From Oscillospiraceae bacterium (GTDB lineage: Bacteria; Bacillota; Clostridia; Oscillospirales; Oscillospiraceae), in assembly GCA_902778285.1 (NCBI GenBank), contig CACYXC010000047.1, forward strand, positions 1 through 33,054: a DNA stretch of 33,054 bases, read 5' to 3'. Positions 1 to 7,921 of this stretch are shown one piece after another (position 1 is the stretch's first letter; each line of letters starts with the position of its first letter). The position numbers and the translations under genes are program-made. The notes under the pieces were generated by a model, which searched no databases, had not been told where the DNA came from, and was given only the letters and a program-made list of their open reading frames with translations.

Positions 1-258
1 GTCGACCTCATAGCCGGCGGCCTCCAGCTGGGCCTTCATGTTCTCGCCGTCCTGATTCCAGCGCTGCAGATCCTTCGTGGGCATCGCAACGCCGACCAGT
101 TTGCTCGCAGCCTCCTCGGCGGGAGCGGCTTCCTCAGCGGGAGCGGCCTCCTCGGCGGGAGCCTCGGCAGGAGCCTGGGCGGGGGCCGCGGACTCACCGC
201 AGGCAGCCAGCGCAAACACCATGACCAGAGCCAGGAGCAATGCTAACAGTTTCTTCAT
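1..258 (-). CDS. Sugar ABC transporter substrate-binding lipoprotein (5' part only)
   Basis: The first 86 codons are present and the gene runs off the left edge. The start is the ATG at 258, with AGGAGG six bases upstream (265-270). Residues 1-20 form a lipoprotein leader ending in a LAAC lipobox, so Cys20 would be lipidated and the protein tethered outside the membrane. Residues 21-50 are a low-complexity Ala/Glu/Pro linker with repeated AEEAAP units. From about residue 52 the mature domain begins with VGVAMPTKDLQRW, which resembles the first strand of ChvE/XylF-type periplasmic sugar-binding proteins. The family assignment rests on that short piece. It diverges from a ROK regulator, which fits a sugar-responsive locus. 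Confidence 0.75.
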   Translation of the reverse strand, partial: MKKLLALLLALVMVFALAACGESAAPAQAPAEAPAEEAAPAEEAAPAEEAASKLVGVAMPTKDLQRWNQDGENMKAQLEAAGYEVD

Positions 259-307
259 AATTGTCCTCCTTTTCATTTTGTTTAGCGTAGAAGCCGAACA
301 CAGCTTC

Positions 308-324
308 TGTAAATTAATTTTACA
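308..324. promoter_or_regulatory. Possible operator overlapping the binding-protein -10 box
   Basis: TGTAAA and TTTACA form 6-base inverted arms around a 5-base centre, directly over the -10 box. The position suits a repressor site, perhaps for the adjacent ROK protein. That pairing is inference. Confidence 0.35.
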
Positions 325-345
325 AATCTCGCCAGCAGATGTCAA
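317..345 (-). promoter_or_regulatory. Sigma-A type promoter of the sugar-binding protein gene
   Basis: On the minus strand, TTGACA (345-340) and TAAAAT (322-317) are separated by 17 bases, about 60 bases upstream of the start codon. This is close to the housekeeping consensus. Confidence 0.75.
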
Positions 346-491
346 GGCAATTTTGGTATTCGTATGGGATTTGTGTGTTTTCTACATATATTAAAATACA
401 GATTTGTGCATCTTCTCCATATTTCAATAATGTTAAATAAAAGCACTTTTTGAAAGTTGGCAAAAACGGGGCAAAAACGCAGGAAAAACGG

Positions 492-519
492 TTGACGCGG
501 CGGCTGTTCGTGCTATAAT
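492..519 (+). promoter_or_regulatory. Promoter of the ROK regulator gene
   Basis: TTGACG (492-497), a 16-base spacer and TATAAT (514-519), with a TG extension at 511-512. An inverted repeat (TTTTATA at 519-525, TATAAAA at 533-539) covers the expected start point and could serve autoregulation. The rest of the 259-560 gap is AT-rich and shows no gene. Confidence 0.75.
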
Positions 520-560
520 TTTATACACAGTTTATAAAAGTCGGAAGGGAGGGGCGAAGC

Positions 561-1691
561 ATGGCCGCCAACACGATGCGCGCAGACGCCGCGCTGCCCG
601 TTCGCAGCAGGATCTACCGCACGCTGTACGAATCCAGCGGCTTCTGCTCCCGGCAGACGCTGGCGCAGGCCTGCGGCGTCAGCCTGCCCACGATGTATCA
701 GAGCCTCAACGAGCTGATGGACGAAGGGCTGGTGCGCTTTTCGGGCGAAGGCCGCTCCACCGGCGGGCGCAGAGCCCAGGGGCTCGACATCGTACCGGAC
801 GCGCGCATCGCGGTCGGCATGGCGGTGACGGAGGATCAGCTTCGCCTGGTCGCGGTGGATCTGCGGCTGCAGGAGCTGGCCTACCGCAAGCTCCCCTTCG
901 ACCTGACCGGGAGCCTTGAGACGCATGAGGCCGCCCTGCCCGGCATCGTGGGCGACTTTCTGTCCGACGCAGGGCTGGACCGGCAGCGGGTCCTCGGTGT
1001 CGGCATCACGATCCCCGGCATCCTCACGCCGGACCACGCGAGCGTCTTTTTCGCCCCCACGCTCGGGCTGCGGGACGTGCCGCTGCAGGAGCTGACGAAG
1101 GATATCCCCTACCCCGTCCGTGTGGACAACGACGGCTCGGCCAGCGGCCACGCGGAGTGCTTCCTGCGCGGCGGGCGGCAGAATCTGGCCTATCTCTCGC
1201 TGGAGGACGGCGTCGGCGGCGCGGTGCTGATGGCGGGGCAGCCCTACGAGGGCGACCACGCGCGCAGCGGCGAGTTCGGCCACATCTGCGTGGAGCCGGG
1301 CGGCCGCCTGTGCAGCTGCGGGAAGCACGGCTGTCTGGAGGCCTACTGCTCCGCGCGGCGCGTCGAGGAGAGCTTCGGCGTGGACGTGGAGACCTTCTTC
1401 CGCGGCGCGGAAGCGCACGATCCGGCCTATGAAAACCTCCTCTACGACATGCTGCGCCATCTGGCTACGGCGATCAACGCCATCCGCATGACGCTCGACT
1501 GCGACGTGGTGCTCGGGGGCTTCTTCTCGGAATACCTGCAGCCCTGGCTGCCGGTCCTGTGGCAGTACGTGCTGGCGGGCAACCCCTTTGCCGGGAGCGC
1601 GGACTTCGTGCAGCTGAGCCTGCTGCGCCGCCACATCACGCCCCTCGGCGCGGCACTCCACTTCGTGCGCGAGTTTGTGGATTCGGTGTGA
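561..1691 (+). CDS. ROK-family transcriptional regulator (NagC/XylR type)
   Basis: 376 residues, a usual length for ROK regulators. Residues 13-70 form a winged helix-turn-helix with a recognisable RQTLAQACGVSLPTMYQSLNE stretch beginning at residue 31. The remainder is a ROK (actin-like) sugar-binding fold: DND at 189-191, a glycine loop DGVGG near 216-220, EFGH at 238-241, and the zinc motif CxCGxxGCxE with Cys251, Cys253 and Cys258. ROK regulators usually repress sugar genes and release DNA when they bind a sugar or phosphosugar. It is divergent from the sugar-binding protein gene, so that transporter is the likeliest target. The start has GGAGGGG about eight bases upstream. The effector cannot be read from the sequence. 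Confidence 0.9.
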   Translation: MAANTMRADAALPVRSRIYRTLYESSGFCSRQTLAQACGVSLPTMYQSLNELMDEGLVRFSGEGRSTGGRRAQGLDIVPDARIAVGMAVTEDQLRLVAVDLRLQELAYRKLPFDLTGSLETHEAALPGIVGDFLSDAGLDRQRVLGVGITIPGILTPDHASVFFAPTLGLRDVPLQELTKDIPYPVRVDNDGSASGHAECFLRGGRQNLAYLSLEDGVGGAVLMAGQPYEGDHARSGEFGHICVEPGGRLCSCGKHGCLEAYCSARRVEESFGVDVETFFRGAEAHDPAYENLLYDMLRHLATAINAIRMTLDCDVVLGGFFSEYLQPWLPVLWQYVLAGNPFAGSADFVQLSLLRRHITPLGAALHFVREFVDSV

Positions 1692-1712
1692 CGGTTCTCT
1701 AAAACAACAGTA

Positions 1713-1910
1713 CCAGCAGGGTACGCACAGTTTTGTGCGTACCCTGCTGTCAAGCTGTCGACAAAGTGTCGACAGCTTGAAAATCAAAAATGAGAACTCC
1801 CCAAAAAGTTCTCATTTTTGAGTATATCAATCGCGAGAGGGAATACGGCAGCATGGGTTTGTCTACAGTCTGCCAGCAGGGTACGCACAGTTTTGTGCGT
1901 ACCCTGCTGT
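1713..1910. repeat. Composite hairpin repeat, copy 1, between convergent genes
   Basis: It fills the gap between the convergent ROK and GH94 genes. An identical 38-base hairpin block occurs at 1713-1750 and 1873-1910 (stem AGCAGGGTACGCAC, loop AGTTTT). Between them lie a 13-bp hairpin with a 3-base loop (1751-1779, containing GTCGACA/TGTCGAC), a 14-bp hairpin (1785-1820), a conserved 25-base segment (1822-1846) and the end motif ATGGGTTTGTCTACAGTCTG (1853-1872). Related copies lie at 11101-11387 and, inverted, at 19851-20044. The outer hairpins are followed outward by T-rich sequence and may terminate both genes. Confidence 0.85.
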
Positions 1911-1928
1911 TTGTTATCGTTATAAATG

Positions 1929-4364
1929 TTATCCCATTGTCGCCAGCACCTCGACAACGCTGCCGGCGGGCTGCACCGGGATCAGGTTCCCCTCGACGCG
2001 CTCGCCGTCGACGAGCAGCTGCCGTACGCCCTTCTGCACGCCGTCGGGATTCTCCACCCGGATGCGATACTCCGCGCCGCGGTAGCGGCGGACGACCGAG
2101 AAGCCCTTCACGTCCCCGGGGACGCAGGGGTCGATCGCGAGGCCGTCGAGCGTGGGCTTGACGCCCAGGATGGCCTGGCTCACGCTCAGGAAGGTCCAGG
2201 CCGCCGTGCCGGTCAGCCAACTGTTCTTGCCCTCGCCGAAGCTCGGCGCGTCGCGGCCGGCGACCATCTGGCTGTAGACGTAGGGTTCGGTGCGGTGGAT
2301 GTCGCTGATGTCCTCGATGAAGGCCGGGCAGGTGCGGCGGTAGACCTCAAAGGCGCGCTCGCCGTGGCCCAGCTCCGTCTCGGCGCAGACGATCCAGGGG
2401 TTGTTGTGGCAGAAGATGCCGGCGTTCTCCTTGTAGCCGGGGGGATAGCTCGAGATCTCGCCCAGCTCCAGGTGGTAGCGGGTGTAGGCGGGCTGCAGCA
2501 GCACGATGCCGTACTTCGTGTCCAGCCGCTCCTCCACGCTCCTGAGCGCCCTGGCCGCCTCGCCGCTGTCTTTGCCGATGCCGGCCATGACGCACATGCC
2601 CTGGGGCTCGATGAAGATCTGCCCCTCCTCGCACTCTTTCCCGCCGACCACATGGCCGAAGGCGTCGTAGGCGCGGCGGAACCACGCGCCGTCCCAGCCC
2701 GCGTCCAGCACGGTCCTCTCCATCCGCGCGACCGCCGCCTCTGCCTCGCCGGCCTCGGCCTCCAGCCCCAGATGGCGGCAGATGTCCGCCCAGGCGCGGC
2801 CGTACTTGACGAACATGCCCGCGATGAACACGCTCTCGGCCACCGGCCCCTCGCTGGGCCCGGTGATCTGGAAGCTCTCGCCCGGATGCTCGGAGAAGCA
2901 GTTGAGGTTCAGGCAGTCGTTCCAGTCGGCCCGGCCGATCAGCGGCAGGCCGTGGGGACCGAGATGCGTGCAGGTATAGCGGAAGCTTCGGCGCAGATGC
3001 TCCAGCAGCGGCTGCGCAAGCTTCGGATCGTTGTCAAAGTCGCAGGGCTCGTCGAGGATGCTCCAGTCGCCGGTCTCGCGCAGGTAGGCGTCGGTGCCCG
3101 CGATGAGCCAGAGCGGATCGTCGTTGAAGCCGCTGCCCACGGCGAGATTGCCCTTTTTGGTCAGGGGCTGGTACTGGTGGTAGGCGCTGCCGTCGGGAAA
3201 CTGGGTCGCCGAGATGTCGAGGATGCGCTCGCGCGCACGCTCCGGGATCATGTGCACAAAGCCCAGCAGATCCTGGCAGGAATCGCGAAAGCCCATGCCG
3301 CGGCCCATGCCGCTCTCAAAATAGCTGGCCGAGCGGCTCATGTTGAAGGTGACCATGCACTGGTACTGGTTCCAGATGTTCACCATCCGGTCCAGCTTCT
3401 CTTCGCCGGTCTCCGCCTGATAGCAGCCGAGCAGCTCGTCCCAGTAGGCGCGAAGGCGCGAGAGCGCGGCGTCAAATGCCGCGCTGTCCGCATAGCGGGC
3501 CATCATGGCCTCCGCGCGGCTTTTGTTGATGACGCCGGGGGCCGCAAACTTCTCCGCGACCGGGTTTTCGATGTAGCCCAGGCCGAAGAGGATGCTCGCG
3601 CCCGCGCCGGGGGCCAGCGTGAGGTCGAACTGCTGCGCCGCGACCGGCTGCCAGCCGTGGGCCTCGCTGCCCGTGCAGCCGCCGCCGAACACAGCCTCCG
3701 GTCTTGCGGGGCTGCCGTATACGCCGAGGAAGGCGTCCCGCGCGGTGTCGAAGCCGTCGGGCTGCCGGTCGGCCCAGAAGACGGCATAGTGATCCCGCCG
3801 CTCGCGGTACTCGGTCTTGTGATAGATGGCGGGGCCGACCACTTCCACCTCGCCGGTGGAGAAGTTGCGCTGGAAATTGGAGGCGTCGTCCATGGCGTCC
3901 CAGAGGCAGAACTCCACATAAGGGAAGACGCGCAGCCGCTTCTCCGCGGCGCTCCCGTTGCGCAGGGTCAGGCGCATGAGCAGGCACCTGTCCCCCTGCG
4001 GGACCAGCAGCTCCTGCCGGGCGAGCACGCCGTTCTTTTCGCCTTCGATGACCGTGTAGCCCAGACCGTGGCGGCACTCGTAGCGGTCGAGCCCGGTCTG
4101 CGTCGGCTGCCAGCCGGGGTTCCATACCGTCTCCCCTTCGCGGATATAGATATGAAAGCCCTCCTGATCCAGCGGGGCGTTGTTGTAGCGGTAGCGGGTC
4201 AGGCGGCGGAGCCTGGCGTCCCGGTAAAAGCTGTAGCCGCCGGCGGTGTTGCTGAGAATGGTGAAGAAATCCTCGCTGCCGAGGTAGTTGATCCACGGCA
4301 GCGGCGTGCGGGGCGTGGTGATCACGTATTCCCGTCTGGCGTCGTCAAAACGGCCGTATTGCAT
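1929..4364 (-). CDS. cbpA: Cellobiose phosphorylase (GH94)
   Basis: 811 residues, the full family length, with no signal peptide, so cytoplasmic. GH94 enzymes split a beta-glucosidic disaccharide with phosphate, giving glucose 1-phosphate and a sugar and saving one ATP. The N-terminal half is the beta-sandwich domain ([20 protein letters not shown] at residues 42-61). The C-terminal half is the (alpha/alpha)6 barrel, with [11 protein letters not shown] at 359-369 and [14 protein letters not shown] at 478-491. Asp483 in DWNDC matches the catalytic acid of characterised cellobiose phosphorylases. The residues after it (PGESFQ) favour cellobiose over chitobiose or cellodextrin enzymes; exact specificity is inference. 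AAGGAGG lies about 11 bases before the ATG. Confidence 0.88.
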   Translation of the reverse strand: MQYGRFDDARREYVITTPRTPLPWINYLGSEDFFTILSNTAGGYSFYRDARLRRLTRYRYNNAPLDQEGFHIYIREGETVWNPGWQPTQTGLDRYECRHGLGYTVIEGEKNGVLARQELLVPQGDRCLLMRLTLRNGSAAEKRLRVFPYVEFCLWDAMDDASNFQRNFSTGEVEVVGPAIYHKTEYRERRDHYAVFWADRQPDGFDTARDAFLGVYGSPARPEAVFGGGCTGSEAHGWQPVAAQQFDLTLAPGAGASILFGLGYIENPVAEKFAAPGVINKSRAEAMMARYADSAAFDAALSRLRAYWDELLGCYQAETGEEKLDRMVNIWNQYQCMVTFNMSRSASYFESGMGRGMGFRDSCQDLLGFVHMIPERARERILDISATQFPDGSAYHQYQPLTKKGNLAVGSGFNDDPLWLIAGTDAYLRETGDWSILDEPCDFDNDPKLAQPLLEHLRRSFRYTCTHLGPHGLPLIGRADWNDCLNLNCFSEHPGESFQITGPSEGPVAESVFIAGMFVKYGRAWADICRHLGLEAEAGEAEAAVARMERTVLDAGWDGAWFRRAYDAFGHVVGGKECEEGQIFIEPQGMCVMAGIGKDSGEAARALRSVEERLDTKYGIVLLQPAYTRYHLELGEISSYPPGYKENAGIFCHNNPWIVCAETELGHGERAFEVYRRTCPAFIEDISDIHRTEPYVYSQMVAGRDAPSFGEGKNSWLTGTAAWTFLSVSQAILGVKPTLDGLAIDPCVPGDVKGFSVVRRYRGAEYRIRVENPDGVQKGVRQLLVDGERVEGNLIPVQPAGSVVEVLATMG

Positions 4365-4388
4365 GCGGATATCAGCCTCCTTAGTAAT

Positions 4389-4398
4389 CGTTTAACTT
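4389..4398 (+). promoter_or_regulatory. Candidate LacI-type operator at the GH94 start point
   Basis: CGTTTAACTT centred on a CG step, lying about 17-26 bases past the -10 box of the GH94 promoter. The identical 10-mer recurs at 4639-4648 before the LacI gene. Two identical copies at both divergent promoters suggest a common repressor site; this is inference. Confidence 0.5.
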
Positions 4399-4414
4399 CG
4401 CGTTCTACTCTGAG

Positions 4415-4441
4415 ATTATACCATATAACAAAAAAACGCAA
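4415..4441 (-). promoter_or_regulatory. Promoter of the GH94 gene
   Basis: A perfect TATAAT lies on the minus strand at 4420-4415. The best -35 match is weak (TTGCGT at 4441-4436, 15-base spacer). The shared operator-like 10-mer lies just downstream at 4389-4398. Confidence 0.6.
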
Positions 4442-4596
4442 GACTTTTTTGTGCCGAAAACGTCGTATTTTCGCGGTCTTCGCCGAAAAACCGCAGGGCT
4501 GCCGTTTTCGACCCGGGCGTCTTGGAAAAAATCACTAATATTTGAACGCTGCAATTGTGTTATAACGACAAAAATGCAGAAGATATCAAATTCCTC

Positions 4597-4625
4597 TTGA
4601 AAAAGCACAGGGAATGCGCTATTCT
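4597..4625 (+). promoter_or_regulatory. Promoter of the LacI-GH3 unit
   Basis: TTGAAA (4597-4602), 17-base spacer, TATTCT (4620-4625). The start point would fall near 4632, just before the operator-like site. Confidence 0.6.
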
Positions 4626-4638
4626 TAAGCTACGAAAA

Positions 4639-4648
4639 CGTTTAACTT
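4639..4648 (+). promoter_or_regulatory. Candidate LacI-type operator before the regulator gene
   Basis: Second CGTTTAACTT copy, here inside the perfect 8-base palindrome AAACGTTT (4636-4643). It lies between the promoter and the ribosome binding site, consistent with autorepression. Confidence 0.5.
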
Positions 4649-4663
4649 ACAAGGGGTATCCAT

Positions 4664-5674
4664 GTGGTTTCTTTGAAAGACATCGCGCTGCAATGCGGCG
4701 TCTCCGTCGCCACGGTCAGCAAGGTGCTCAACGGCCAGCGGGGGATCGGCGAAGCTACAAGAGAACGCATCCTCTCCGCGGCCAAGGAGCTGGGCTATAC
4801 CGCCAACTCCGCGGCGCGCGCACTGAAGACCAACCGGACCTACAATTTGGGCGTCGTGTTCGTCGATCTGCAGAACAGCGGCTTCATGCACGAGTATTTC
4901 GCCTCGATGCTCAACTACTTCCGCATCGAATCGGAACGCCGCGGCTACGACCTCTGCTTTATCAACAGCAACGTCGGCCTGCAGGACAGAAGCTATCTGC
5001 AGCACGCGCTTTACCGCGGGGTCGACGGCGTCGCCATCGTGTGCGCCGATTTTACGGACCCGCTGGTCTACGAGCTGGCGAGCTCCAGTCTGCCCGTGGT
5101 CACGCTGGACCACGCATACAACAACCGGACCGCCGTGCTGTCGGACAACGTCAACGGCGTGATAAACCTGGTCCGTTACGTCTACGGGAAGGGGCACCGC
5201 CGCATCGCCTACATCCACGGCAATCCCACGGCGGTCACGGAGAACCGCATGACCGGCTTTTACAAGGCCTGCGAGGAGCTTGGGCTCGAGGTGCCGGACG
5301 CCTATATCGCCGAGTGCGAATACCATGAGCCCAACAGCTGCTACCGTGCGACGAAGGAGATCCTGGCCCTCAAGGAGCGGCCCACGTGCATTCTCTTCTC
5401 CGACGACTATTCCTACATCGGCGGCTCCACCGCCCTCGCCGAGGCGGGGCTGCGGGTCCCGGAGGACATTTCGGTCGTCGGCTATGACGGGATCCACATG
5501 GCCAAGGTGACAAGCCCCCGGCTCACCACCTGGGAGCAGAACACCGCCGAGCTCGGCAGGATCGCGGCGGACAAGCTCATCGAGCGCATCGAGCACCCGC
5601 GCACCGCGCTGGCCGAGCACATCGTGGTGCAGGGCAGGCTGCTGGAGGGCGGGACCGTCAGGCAGCTCGTGTAA
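4664..5674 (+). CDS. LacI-family transcriptional regulator of the beta-glucoside module
   Basis: 336 residues. The N-terminal LacI helix-turn-helix is intact (SLKDIALQCGVSVATVSKVL, residues 3-22), followed by the hinge helix (NSAARALKTNRT) and a periplasmic-binding-protein type effector domain ending in a typical GYDGIHMAKVTSPRLTTWEQ region. The start is GTG at 4664 with AAGGGG seven bases upstream. An ATG two bases earlier is in another frame and stops after four codons. The gene diverges from the GH94 gene and is followed by GH3 and an ABC importer, so it most likely represses all of them until a beta-linked sugar appears. The effector is unknown. Confidence 0.9.
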   Translation: MVSLKDIALQCGVSVATVSKVLNGQRGIGEATRERILSAAKELGYTANSAARALKTNRTYNLGVVFVDLQNSGFMHEYFASMLNYFRIESERRGYDLCFINSNVGLQDRSYLQHALYRGVDGVAIVCADFTDPLVYELASSSLPVVTLDHAYNNRTAVLSDNVNGVINLVRYVYGKGHRRIAYIHGNPTAVTENRMTGFYKACEELGLEVPDAYIAECEYHEPNSCYRATKEILALKERPTCILFSDDYSYIGGSTALAEAGLRVPEDISVVGYDGIHMAKVTSPRLTTWEQNTAELGRIAADKLIERIEHPRTALAEHIVVQGRLLEGGTVRQLV

Positions 5675-5703
5675 AGAAAGAATACGAAAAAGGAGGCAGG
5701 GAG

Positions 5704-7794
5704 ATGACGCGCGAGCAGGCGAAAAAGCTGGCGGAGGAACTGGTCGGCCGCATGAGCGTGGAAGAGCGGGCCGGGCAGCTCCGCTTTGACGCGCCCGCGA
5801 TCGAGCGTCTCGGCGTCCCCGCCTGCAACTGGTGGAACGAGGGGCTGCACGGCGTGGCCCGCGGCGGCACCGCCACCGTCTTCCCCCAGGCGATCGGTAT
5901 GGCCGCCATGTTCGACGAGGAGCTGCAGCGGCAGATCGGCGACGCGGTCTCGACCGAGGCCAGAGCCAAATACAACGCCCTCTCCGCCGAGGGGGACCGC
6001 GACATCTATCACGGGCTGACCCTCTGGTCGCCGAACATCAACATCTTCCGCGATCCCCGCTGGGGGCGCGGCCATGAGACCTACGGCGAGGACCCCTTTC
6101 TGACCGCGCGGCTGGGCGTCGCCTTTGTCCGCGGCCTGCAGGGCGGCGGCGAGACGCTGAAGACCGCCGCCTGTGCCAAGCATTTTGCCGTGCACAGCGG
6201 GCCGGAGGCCCTGCGGCACAGCTTCAACGCCATCGCCTCCGCGAAGGATATGGAGGAGACCTATCTGCCCGCTTTCCGCGCCCTCGTGCGGGAGGCGAAG
6301 GTAGAGGCCGTCATGGGCGCCTACAACCGCACCAACGGCGAACCCTGCTGCGCGCATCCGGCGCTGATGAAAACACTGCGCGAAGACTGGGGCTTTGAAG
6401 GCCACTTCGTCTCCGACTGCTGGGCGATCCGGGATTTTCACGAAAGCCACAAAATCACCTCCCAGCCCGTTGAATCCGTGACCAGGGCGCTGAAGGCCGG
6501 CTGCGACCTCAACTGCGGCTGCACTTATCGGCACGTCATGAACGCCTACGCGCAGGGCATGATCAGTGAGGAGGACATCACCCGCTGCGCCGTCCGGCTC
6601 TTTACCACGCGCTTCCTGCTCGGTATGCTGGGCGGGGAGGGGAGCGAGTACGACGCGATCCCCTATTCCTCGATCGAGTGCCCCGAGCATCTCGCTCTCG
6701 CCCGCCGCGCCGCGCGGGAATCCTGCGTACTGCTGAAAAACGACGGGCTGCTGCCCCTTGACGCCGCAAAGTGCGGCACCGTCGGGGTCATCGGTCCCAA
6801 CGCCAACAGCCGCAGCGCCCTGATCGGCAACTACCACGGCACCGCCTCCCGCTACGTCACCGTGCTCGAGGGGATCCAGGACCTGTGTGCCGGGACGAAC
6901 CGCGTGCTCTATTCCCAGGGCTGCGACCTGAGCCGCGACCGGGTCGAGCCGCTGGCCCAGGCGGGCGACCGTCTGGCGGAGGCTGTCGCCGTCGCGAAAA
7001 ACAGTGACACCGTCGTCCTCGTCCTCGGTCTGGACGAGACGCTGGAGGGCGAAGAGGGCGACACCGGCAACAGCTATACCTCCGGCGACAAGGAGGACCT
7101 GCTCCTGCCGGAATCCCAGCGCATCCTCCTGCACCGCGTGCTGGAGCTCGGCAGGCCCACGGTCGTGATCCTCATGGCCGGCAGCGCCATCGACCTGAGC
7201 GAGGCGCAGGAGAAGGCGGACGCCGTCCTGCTGTCCTGGTATCCCGGTGCCGAAGGCGGCAGAGCCGTCGCCGAGCTGCTGTTCGGGAAGGTCTCCCCCT
7301 CGGGCAAGCTGCCCGTCACCTTCTACCACAATGAGGCGCTCGCGGAGATGCCGGACTTCACCGATTACGGCATGCAGAACCGGACCTATCGCTACTATCG
7401 CGGCGAGCCGCTCTACCCCTTCGGCTTCGGGCTGAGCTATGGGCGCTGCGCCGTGCTCGGCTGCGACGCGAGCCGGGAGCGGGTCGAAGTGCGGGTGAAG
7501 AACGAGAGCGGCTTCGATACCGACGAGGTGCTGCAGCTCTACATCAAGGATGAAAGCTCTCTCCTCGCTCCGCCGAATCCCGTGCTCTGCGGCTTCCGGC
7601 GCATCCGTCTTGCCGTCGGCGAGGAGGCCGTCTTTACGCTCACGCCGGACCCGAACGCCTTTACCGTCGTCGACGAGAGCGGCGCGCGCATCCCCGGCAG
7701 CGGCCGCTGGACGCTCTACGCCGGCTTCGGCCAGCCCGACGCGCGGACCGAGGCGCTGACCGGGCAAAAGCCCTTCGCTGTTCCGATCTCCTGA
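5704..7794 (+). CDS. Glycoside hydrolase family 3, beta-glucosidase or beta-xylosidase
   Basis: 696 residues, no signal peptide, so it acts on imported oligosaccharides in the cytoplasm. Domain order is GH3 N-terminal TIM barrel (about 1-290), GH3 C-terminal alpha/beta sandwich (about 330-560) and a fibronectin III-like domain (about 585-690). The predicted nucleophile is Asp238 in HFVSDCWAI. Other family marks are KH at 159-160, YGEDPFLTARLG at 127-138 and the NWWNEGLHGVA motif at 42-52. NWWNEGLHG and the YNRTNGEPCCAHP stretch (208-220) resemble the xylosidase branch, so xylosidase activity is as possible as glucosidase. It starts 29 bases after the LacI gene with AGGAGG upstream, and is probably co-transcribed with it. 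Confidence 0.88.
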   Translation: MTREQAKKLAEELVGRMSVEERAGQLRFDAPAIERLGVPACNWWNEGLHGVARGGTATVFPQAIGMAAMFDEELQRQIGDAVSTEARAKYNALSAEGDRDIYHGLTLWSPNINIFRDPRWGRGHETYGEDPFLTARLGVAFVRGLQGGGETLKTAACAKHFAVHSGPEALRHSFNAIASAKDMEETYLPAFRALVREAKVEAVMGAYNRTNGEPCCAHPALMKTLREDWGFEGHFVSDCWAIRDFHESHKITSQPVESVTRALKAGCDLNCGCTYRHVMNAYAQGMISEEDITRCAVRLFTTRFLLGMLGGEGSEYDAIPYSSIECPEHLALARRAARESCVLLKNDGLLPLDAAKCGTVGVIGPNANSRSALIGNYHGTASRYVTVLEGIQDLCAGTNRVLYSQGCDLSRDRVEPLAQAGDRLAEAVAVAKNSDTVVLVLGLDETLEGEEGDTGNSYTSGDKEDLLLPESQRILLHRVLELGRPTVVILMAGSAIDLSEAQEKADAVLLSWYPGAEGGRAVAELLFGKVSPSGKLPVTFYHNEALAEMPDFTDYGMQNRTYRYYRGEPLYPFGFGLSYGRCAVLGCDASRERVEVRVKNESGFDTDEVLQLYIKDESSLLAPPNPVLCGFRRIRLAVGEEAVFTLTPDPNAFTVVDESGARIPGSGRWTLYAGFGQPDARTEALTGQKPFAVPIS

Positions 7795-7921
7795 GGCGCA
7801 GCCCCTTCCCATTGTAAGAACTTGGTGAACCCCATGTTGCCGTCCTTCCGGGCAGAGAACGGAGACGCGGTTGACCAGCTCTTGATAATCCAAAAAGGAA
7901 ATATTGACAAGGAGGAACACC

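Noticed and set aside
1713-1910. CRISPR array or phage attachment site in the hairpin repeats
   Set aside because: Only two identical units separated by 122 bases of hairpins, no regular spacers and no cas genes. No integrase is present.
1750-2220. Small frames through the hairpin repeats (for example 1790-2161, 10839-11348 and 19772-20020)
   Set aside because: They cross stems and gene ends, lack ribosome sites and translate to low-complexity or inverted-repeat sequence.
1926-4538. Very long open frame antisense to the GH94 gene, and a similar one at 5482-8127 antisense to LacI and GH3
   Set aside because: GC-rich codon use on the true strand leaves the antisense frame open. The translations are Val/Ala/Arg/Gly-rich, show no family motifs and have no ribosome sites.
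4662-4676. ATG at 4662 as the LacI start
   Set aside because: It is out of frame and stops after four codons. GTG at 4664 gives the normal LacI N-terminus.
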